64,000 nucleotides of DNA from Flavisolibacter longurius (GTDB taxonomy: Bacteria; Bacteroidota; Bacteroidia; Chitinophagales; Chitinophagaceae): the NCBI GenBank assembly GCA_013327885.1, contig JABUMY010000009.1, positions 124,001 to 188,000 of the forward strand. Direction: 5' to 3'. Numbering within the stretch: position 1 is the first letter of the stretch; every line of letters starts with the position of its first letter. The notes under the pieces are model-generated. The model saw only the letters and a list, made by a program, of their open reading frames with translations. It was not told the origin of the DNA and ran no database searches. Positions 59,560 through 64,000 of this stretch are shown in pieces. Both the position numbers and the translations under genes were made by a program.

Positions 59560-60117
59560 ATGGATGATCACTGGCTGGTTAGGGAATGCCTGAAAGGGAA
59601 TAGCGCTGCGCAAAGGCAGTTCTATGAGCAGTTTGCCCCGCTTATGCTGGCGGTCTGCTATCGCTATACCAAATCCCTGGCCGATGCCGAAGACGTGCTG
59701 CAGGATGGCTTTATCAAAGCCTTTCGAAACATGCAGCAGTTCAAAGGTGAGGGCAACCTGGGTGGATGGCTGCGCCGCATTATGGTGACCACCGCCATTA
59801 ATTTTCTGAAAAAAGAAAGCCGTTATCAAACCGATCTTGTTTTTGGCGATGAGCCGCTGCATGCGGTTTCGTCGTACGAACCCCATGTGCACCTGGAGGC
59901 AAAAGAACTGGCCGAATTGATCCGCCAGTTGCCGGCCGGGTATCAAACCATTTTTAACCTGCATGCAGTAGAAGGCTATACGCATGTAGAGATCGGGCAA
60001 ATGCTGGGCATAAAAGAAAGCACATCGCGAAGCCAGTATGCCAGGGCGAGGGCTTTGCTGATTCAATGGATTGAAAAACACAACAGCGACGTTAAAAACA
60101 GAACATATGCAAGGTAG
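59560..60117 (+). CDS. RNA polymerase ECF sigma factor
   Basis: 185 residues from the ATG at 59560; a TTG five codons earlier is possible. Sigma-2: QFYEQFAPLMLAVCYRYTKS, ADAEDVLQDGFIKAFRNMQQ, and the promoter-melting segment GNLGGWLRRIMVTTAINFLK. Sigma-4: LPAGYQTIFNLHAVEGYTHV, EIGQMLGIKESTSRSQYARA. It overlaps the next ORF by 11 bases, so that protein is the likely anti-sigma factor. The SusCD operon just upstream could be a target, although that operon ends in a terminator and the classic FecR-type anti-sigma is absent. Confidence 0.95.
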   Translation: MDDHWLVRECLKGNSAAQRQFYEQFAPLMLAVCYRYTKSLADAEDVLQDGFIKAFRNMQQFKGEGNLGGWLRRIMVTTAINFLKKESRYQTDLVFGDEPLHAVSSYEPHVHLEAKELAELIRQLPAGYQTIFNLHAVEGYTHVEIGQMLGIKESTSRSQYARARALLIQWIEKHNSDVKNRTYAR

Positions 60118-61534
60118 TTTTGAAAAAAAGGTTCAGGAAAAGCTGGATGAGCTGCGGCTCACGCCATCGGAACCTGTGTGGAAGGCCATCGAGAAGGAGA
60201 TCAGGCCGGAGAAGCGCCGCCGGTTTCCGTTCTGGATTCCCTTTATCATTCTGGTGCTGGGTGGTGCTGCCTGGTGGATGCTGGGAACAAAGAATGAGGA
60301 GAACGCAATTGTTACCAGCACGCCTGCCGCCGTATCAAATAGAACAAACGAAGCCGCCAATAAGCCTGTGCCTTTATCAACTGAAACAAAACCTGTACAA
60401 ACAACAACTACAACTGCTCTTGCTGAAAAAAACAACACCGAAATAAGTAAGCAAGCAACTTCGCAGGCAAATGGCTTTGATCAGCCAGGGATTGTAAAAC
60501 CAATACGTGTAAACATCGCAACTGGTCAAACGATTCTTTCCAATAAGCCGGAAGCAATCAATCCTTCAAAAGAGATTAGATCAGCAAGTGCCATCGAAGA
60601 AAATTCTACTTCTTCGAAAGAAAATACACCGGAAAACGTTTCGCCAACCGGTGTTGCAAAAGCAACAACGGTAACACCGGAAATGACTGTTGGTTCTCCT
60701 ATTGAAACCAAAACTGGTGCGGTGGATTCGTTGTTAAACCGCAATGAAAAACCTTCCGATACTGCAACGGTGATGGTTACCCAAAAAAGGGATTCGCTGG
60801 TGGTGGCAAAAGATACGGTTGCGGCAAAAACAAAGTTGGCGTCCGCCAAAAAAGGCTGGCAAAAAACGGTTCTGTTCAATGTTGGCCGAAGCCAGTACAC
60901 GGACTGGGAAGTGGGTCAAAACTTGCGAGCAGACCTCAATTCGCCTGCACCCGGTTATAACAATGGGATTGGAGGCAATCCAAGCTCAGTCAACAGTGGT
61001 CTTGGCTTCCAGCTGGGTTTTGGGTTGAAAAAAGAGCTTCATTCCCGCTGGGAGATTTTCATTGGTTTACAATATGCCCATTACAGCACCAAAACAAAAG
61101 TGGGCGAATACAAAGCCATTGATACGGCTGTGATCGTACCCAATGGAAACCTGGCGCTGCAAGGCTATTATAAAAACGCCAACCTGAAGGATTATGCCAT
61201 CCGGTATGGCATACTGGAACTGCCGGTAAGCATCGGCTTTCGGCCGTTGGTGCGGCTTCCGCTGACCCTTACTGCCGGCGCTTCGTACGGACGACTGCTG
61301 CATAGCAATGTGCTGCAGTTTGACCGTTGGGCTAATATTTATTACCGCGATAAGGAGGCCGTTAATAAGTCGCTCTTTGCGGGTTTTGCCTCGCTGCAAT
61401 ATACCCTGCTGAACAAGGCTGCCTGGCGCCTTGATGCGGGCCCGGTGGTGCAGTATCATTTCTCCAACCTGCACAGAAACAGCACCGACAAGCGCCTGTT
61501 TTTTGCAGGACTAAAAACCGCTGTTACTTTCTGA
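60107..61534 (+). CDS. Putative anti-sigma/outer-membrane beta-barrel fusion spanning the envelope
   Basis: 475 residues from the ATG at 60107, overlapping the sigma gene by 11 bases. A basic cytoplasmic segment (1-43: KVQEKLDELRLTPSEPVW) resembles the short anti-sigma-like N-termini of Bacteroidota. One inner-membrane helix is at about 44-63 (FWIPFIILVLGGAAWWML). A Ser/Thr/Lys/Glu-rich disordered linker of about 190 residues follows. The C-terminal ~200 residues read as an eight-stranded-type outer membrane barrel (GLGFQLGFGLKKELHSRW ... FAGLKTAVTF) ending in the terminal Phe typical of barrels. Function inferred: sense an outer-membrane state and hold the sigma factor. Confidence 0.75.
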   Translation: MQGSFEKKVQEKLDELRLTPSEPVWKAIEKEIRPEKRRRFPFWIPFIILVLGGAAWWMLGTKNEENAIVTSTPAAVSNRTNEAANKPVPLSTETKPVQTTTTTALAEKNNTEISKQATSQANGFDQPGIVKPIRVNIATGQTILSNKPEAINPSKEIRSASAIEENSTSSKENTPENVSPTGVAKATTVTPEMTVGSPIETKTGAVDSLLNRNEKPSDTATVMVTQKRDSLVVAKDTVAAKTKLASAKKGWQKTVLFNVGRSQYTDWEVGQNLRADLNSPAPGYNNGIGGNPSSVNSGLGFQLGFGLKKELHSRWEIFIGLQYAHYSTKTKVGEYKAIDTAVIVPNGNLALQGYYKNANLKDYAIRYGILELPVSIGFRPLVRLPLTLTAGASYGRLLHSNVLQFDRWANIYYRDKEAVNKSLFAGFASLQYTLLNKAAWRLDAGPVVQYHFSNLHRNSTDKRLFFAGLKTAVTF

Positions 61535-61610
61535 TGCGGCGTGCAACGAAAGCACCAAGGTCGCTGTCAGGCATAAAACGTTTCCTTCCAACTAACACAA
61601 ACAAAACTGT

Positions 61611-62873
61611 ATGAAAAAGATCCTTCGCTTACCGGCCGCAATCGTTGGTTGCGCCGTACTGCTTTTTGTGCTGCAAGGCTGCTTGAAAGACACGTTCCGC
61701 GAAACCTATACCATCTACATGCCCGTATTTAAATCGCTGTCGACGGTAAGGGCCGACATGAAAGGCGGGCCGGCACAGCCCTTGGTAAACACGGGCAAGC
61801 TGAATGTTTTTGGGAATTATATCTTCCTGAACGAGATCAACAAAGGCATTCACATTATCGACAACACCAACCCAACTTCACCCAAAAACATTGCTTTTAT
61901 TTCTATCCCCAACAACATGGACCTGGCGGTGAAAGGCAATTATCTCTATGCGGATTCGTATTCTGATATCGTGGTGTTCGATATCTCATCACCCACCAAT
62001 GTGCGACCGGTAAAATTCCTGGACAATGTTATCCGCGACAAAAACCGCTATTGGATAACCAACCAAACAAACCCTGATTCCATTAAGGTGGTGGTGGATT
62101 ACGTGGCAAAGGATACGGTCGTTTCCGGGTCGGAATACAAGCGCTGGAGCAATTGTTCTTCCTGCATGTATGCCAGCGCTGACCGAAGCGTGTTTTTCTC
62201 AACGGCAGCACCGCAAACCGGGGTAGGTGGCAGCACGTCCCGCTTTACCATTGTTGATGACTTTATGTACGCCGTTTCCAACAGCGAGCTGTATGCCATT
62301 AACATTGCTACAGGTGACAATCCGCAACTGACAGCAACAAAAAATATGGGCTGGAATATCGAAACCATCTACCCGTTCAAAGACCGCTTGTTTATTGGCT
62401 CCCGCACAGGCATGTTTATCTATAGCTTGTCAAACCCTGCCAGCCCAACACAGCTTAGCCAGTTCACGCATGCCACCAGTTGCGACCCGGTGATTGCCGA
62501 TGATAATTATGCTTATGTTACGCTGCGCACCGGTACCACCTGCAACGGCAACATCAATCAACTGGATGTACTGGATGTAAGAAATCTTTCCGCACCTGCC
62601 CTAGTCAAAACGGTGCAACTGGCAAACCCACATGGTTTGTCAAAAGACGGTGACAGATTATTTATCTGCGATGGTACGGCCGGATTGAAACTGTATGATG
62701 TGTCAACTCCCAATAATCCAAAACTGGTGCAGGAAATAACAGGCCCCGAAACATTCGACGTTATTGCCATGGGCGGAAAGGCGATTGTGGTAGCAAAAGA
62801 CGGCTTGTACCAGTATAGCTATTCCGGAAACTCGGTTTCGCAGGTAAGCAAACTGTCCATTCAAAAAAATTAA
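61611..62873 (+). CDS. LVIVD-repeat beta-propeller lipoprotein
   Basis: A 420-residue lipoprotein: signal with lipobox AVLLFVLQGCLKD (Cys at about 24), then repeated LVIVD-type blades (GIHIIDNTNPTSPKNIAFI, DIVVFDISSPTNVRPVKFL, FIYSLSNPASPTQLSQF, LDVLDVRNLSAPALVKTV, LKLYDVSTPNNPKLVQEI). A Cys pair in NCSSCMY and another in CDP / TTCNGN might form disulfides. These surface propellers are abundant in Bacteroidota and have no proven enzymatic role. It is probably cotranscribed with the barrel protein 11 bases downstream, in the cluster headed by the ECF sigma factor. Confidence 0.88.
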   Translation: MKKILRLPAAIVGCAVLLFVLQGCLKDTFRETYTIYMPVFKSLSTVRADMKGGPAQPLVNTGKLNVFGNYIFLNEINKGIHIIDNTNPTSPKNIAFISIPNNMDLAVKGNYLYADSYSDIVVFDISSPTNVRPVKFLDNVIRDKNRYWITNQTNPDSIKVVVDYVAKDTVVSGSEYKRWSNCSSCMYASADRSVFFSTAAPQTGVGGSTSRFTIVDDFMYAVSNSELYAINIATGDNPQLTATKNMGWNIETIYPFKDRLFIGSRTGMFIYSLSNPASPTQLSQFTHATSCDPVIADDNYAYVTLRTGTTCNGNINQLDVLDVRNLSAPALVKTVQLANPHGLSKDGDRLFICDGTAGLKLYDVSTPNNPKLVQEITGPETFDVIAMGGKAIVVAKDGLYQYSYSGNSVSQVSKLSIQKN

Positions 62874-62884
62874 AAACACCAAAC

Positions 62885-63439
62885 ATGCGTATCGTATTGC
62901 AACTGGCTTTGCTGCTTATTTGTGTGCAGGCATCGGCCCAGGAAAAAGCACCGTTGTTCCAAAGTGCCGTGCAGGTGGGTTTGCTGGAAGGGGAGGAGGG
63001 AAGTGCCTTTCAACTGCAGACCGTACAAGGCTTCCATCTCAAAACATGGTTTGCCGGTATTGGCACCGGGCTCGATTATTACCATACCCGTACCGTTCCG
63101 CTTTTTGTTTCGTTGCGAAAATCTTTTAGCGCTGGCGTGAAAACACCGTTTGTTTACCTGAACGGCGGTTACCATTTTCCATGGCTGCGACAACAGGATA
63201 AACTTTGGACTGAAACAAAGGCCAGCGGTGGCTTGTATTTTGATGCCGGGATCGGCTACCAGTTGCCGGTGATGAAAACATCGGCCCTGTTTTTTACAGC
63301 CGGTTTTTCGCAAAAGAATTTTCAAACGAGTACGGAGTACAGCTATTTCATCGACATCTGGCCACAGCCAGCGCCGCAACGTACCGTGTACGATTATAGC
63401 TTGCGTCGTCTGAGCATTCAAACCGGCTTACGGTTTTAA
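62885..63439 (+). CDS. Small secreted protein, probable outer-membrane beta-barrel
   Basis: A 184-residue protein with signal peptide [20 protein letters not shown]. Alternating hydrophobic/polar strands fill the rest ([61 protein letters not shown]), ending [12 protein letters not shown] with a terminal Phe, as expected for an outer membrane barrel. I recognise no named family. It starts 11 bases after the LVIVD gene and its last 12 bases overlap convergent queG. Confidence 0.75.
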   Translation: MRIVLQLALLLICVQASAQEKAPLFQSAVQVGLLEGEEGSAFQLQTVQGFHLKTWFAGIGTGLDYYHTRTVPLFVSLRKSFSAGVKTPFVYLNGGYHFPWLRQQDKLWTETKASGGLYFDAGIGYQLPVMKTSALFFTAGFSQKNFQTSTEYSYFIDIWPQPAPQRTVYDYSLRRLSIQTGLRF

Positions 63440-64000
63440 GAATTTAAGGTTGCGCTGAATGCCTTTGTATCTGGAACGGCTAAGCGGGGAGTGTTTGAAG
63501 ATCTTTCGGAAGGCTTCTTCGCTTAGTTCTTCCCATTCACGGGTGGAAAGATTCAGGATCTCGGGGATGGGTGTAAAGCCTTCTTCGTTGTGCGGCTTGC
63601 TGAAGCGATTCCAGGGACAAACATCCTGGCAAACATCGCAACCAAACATCCAGTTGCTGAACTTTCCCTTCATCTCATCGGGAATGATTTCGTCCTTTAA
63701 TTCAATGGTGAAATAAGAGATGCATTTGTTGCCGTTCACCACTTTTCCTTCGCTGATCGCTTCTGTTGGACAAGCCTCGATGCAGCGCCGGCAACTGCCG
63801 CAATAATCCTTTGCAAAGGGATCGTCGGGCTGCAATTCCAGGTCGGTTATAAGCGTGGCAATAAAATAAAACGAGCCACTCTCTTTGTTGATCAGGTTTC
63901 CGTTCTTGCCGATCCAGCCAAGGCCACTGCGTTGTGCCCAAGCCCGTTCTAATACCGGTGCCGAATCCACAAAGCCCCTTCCGCTGAACTGGCCAATCTG
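63428..64000 (-). CDS. queG: Epoxyqueuosine reductase, 5' end outside window
   Basis: Catalyses the last step of queuosine synthesis, a cobalamin-dependent reduction of epoxyqueuosine in tRNA. The window holds the C-terminal 190 codons; the frame is open to the right edge (residues [19 protein letters not shown]). Seen are the substrate/cofactor region [18 protein letters not shown] and the two ferredoxin-like [4Fe-4S] motifs [16 protein letters not shown] and [15 protein letters not shown] short C-terminal helical tail follows ([19 protein letters not shown]). This is the shorter QueG form without the HEAT-repeat extension. It converges on the barrel protein gene with a 12-base overlap. Confidence 0.96.
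   Translation of the reverse strand, partial: QIGQFSGRGFVDSAPVLERAWAQRSGLGWIGKNGNLINKESGSFYFIATLITDLELQPDDPFAKDYCGSCRRCIEACPTEAISEGKVVNGNKCISYFTIELKDEIIPDEMKGKFSNWMFGCDVCQDVCPWNRFSKPHNEEGFTPIPEILNLSTREWEELSEEAFRKIFKHSPLSRSRYKGIQRNLKFLKP

Overview
The window looks like a chromosomal segment from a member of the Bacteroidota, most likely a Chitinophagaceae-type soil or water bacterium. The signs are a SusC/SusD pair, a Bacteroidota-type KdtA, fasciclin, LVIVD and YceI proteins, a Sec-type (clade II) nitrous oxide reductase, and TAnnTTTG -7 promoter elements. No phage, plasmid, rRNA, CRISPR or intact insertion sequence is visible. The only RNA gene found is a tRNA-Gln.

Layout. 1-8.1 kb is housekeeping: a partial LD-carboxypeptidase, metG, small envelope proteins (OB-fold, YceI), tdk-ccmB, a linker-rich hypothetical protein, and the Kdo transferase. 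8.2-14.7 kb holds two nucleotide-sugar operons: DegT aminotransferase-ugd-uxs, then a UDP-HexNAc-type dehydrogenase-rfbC-rfbD. 14.8-16.4 kb is a sensor kinase whose N-terminus matches the plant ethylene-receptor binding domain, including all the ligand and copper residues. 16.4-35.4 kb is a nitrogen-oxide/respiration region: cytochrome c and SCO, the nos operon nosZ-fasciclin-nosL-nosD-nosF-nosY on the minus strand, two paralogous heme-copper-oxidase-like membrane proteins on either side of it, a lipoprotein cytochrome c, an Rrf2 regulator with a Ric/YtfE repair protein, a PAS kinase with a REC-CRP regulator, and hemN. 35.4-44.6 kb holds a trehalose synthase-maltokinase fusion, an acyltransferase and a large soluble-adenylyl-cyclase-like protein. 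44.7-49.3 kb is a compact minus-strand operon of a ThDP enzyme, an L-amino-acid-oxidase-like flavoprotein and a KAS III-like enzyme, which reads as a small acyloin-type biosynthetic cluster. 49.6-54.9 kb has tRNA-Gln, a deoxynucleoside kinase, folK, sppA and an ABC-2 permease. 54.9-63.4 kb is SusC/SusD, an ECF sigma factor overlapping a membrane-spanning putative anti-sigma/beta-barrel protein, an LVIVD lipoprotein and a small barrel protein. The window ends inside queG.

How the genes fit together. The nos genes, SCO, the two cytochromes c, the Rrf2/Ric pair and the kinase/REC-CRP pair form a plausible unit for using N2O as electron acceptor and coping with NO. Two FNR-type dyads (CTGAT-N4-ATCAG) lie upstream of the SCO/cytochrome and oxidase-like genes. 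A second palindrome (AAGAC-N6-GTCTT) lies upstream of nosZ and of the cytochrome c at 27993.

The intergenic DNA is unusually rich in heptamer-based and palindromic repeats: two related inverted heptad cassettes, a 13-copy GTTTGGC array, and an inverted pair of three-hairpin elements. The best candidates for new biology are the ethylene-receptor-like kinase, the ThDP/oxidase/KAS III operon, the split-site cyclase, and the trans-envelope sigma regulator.
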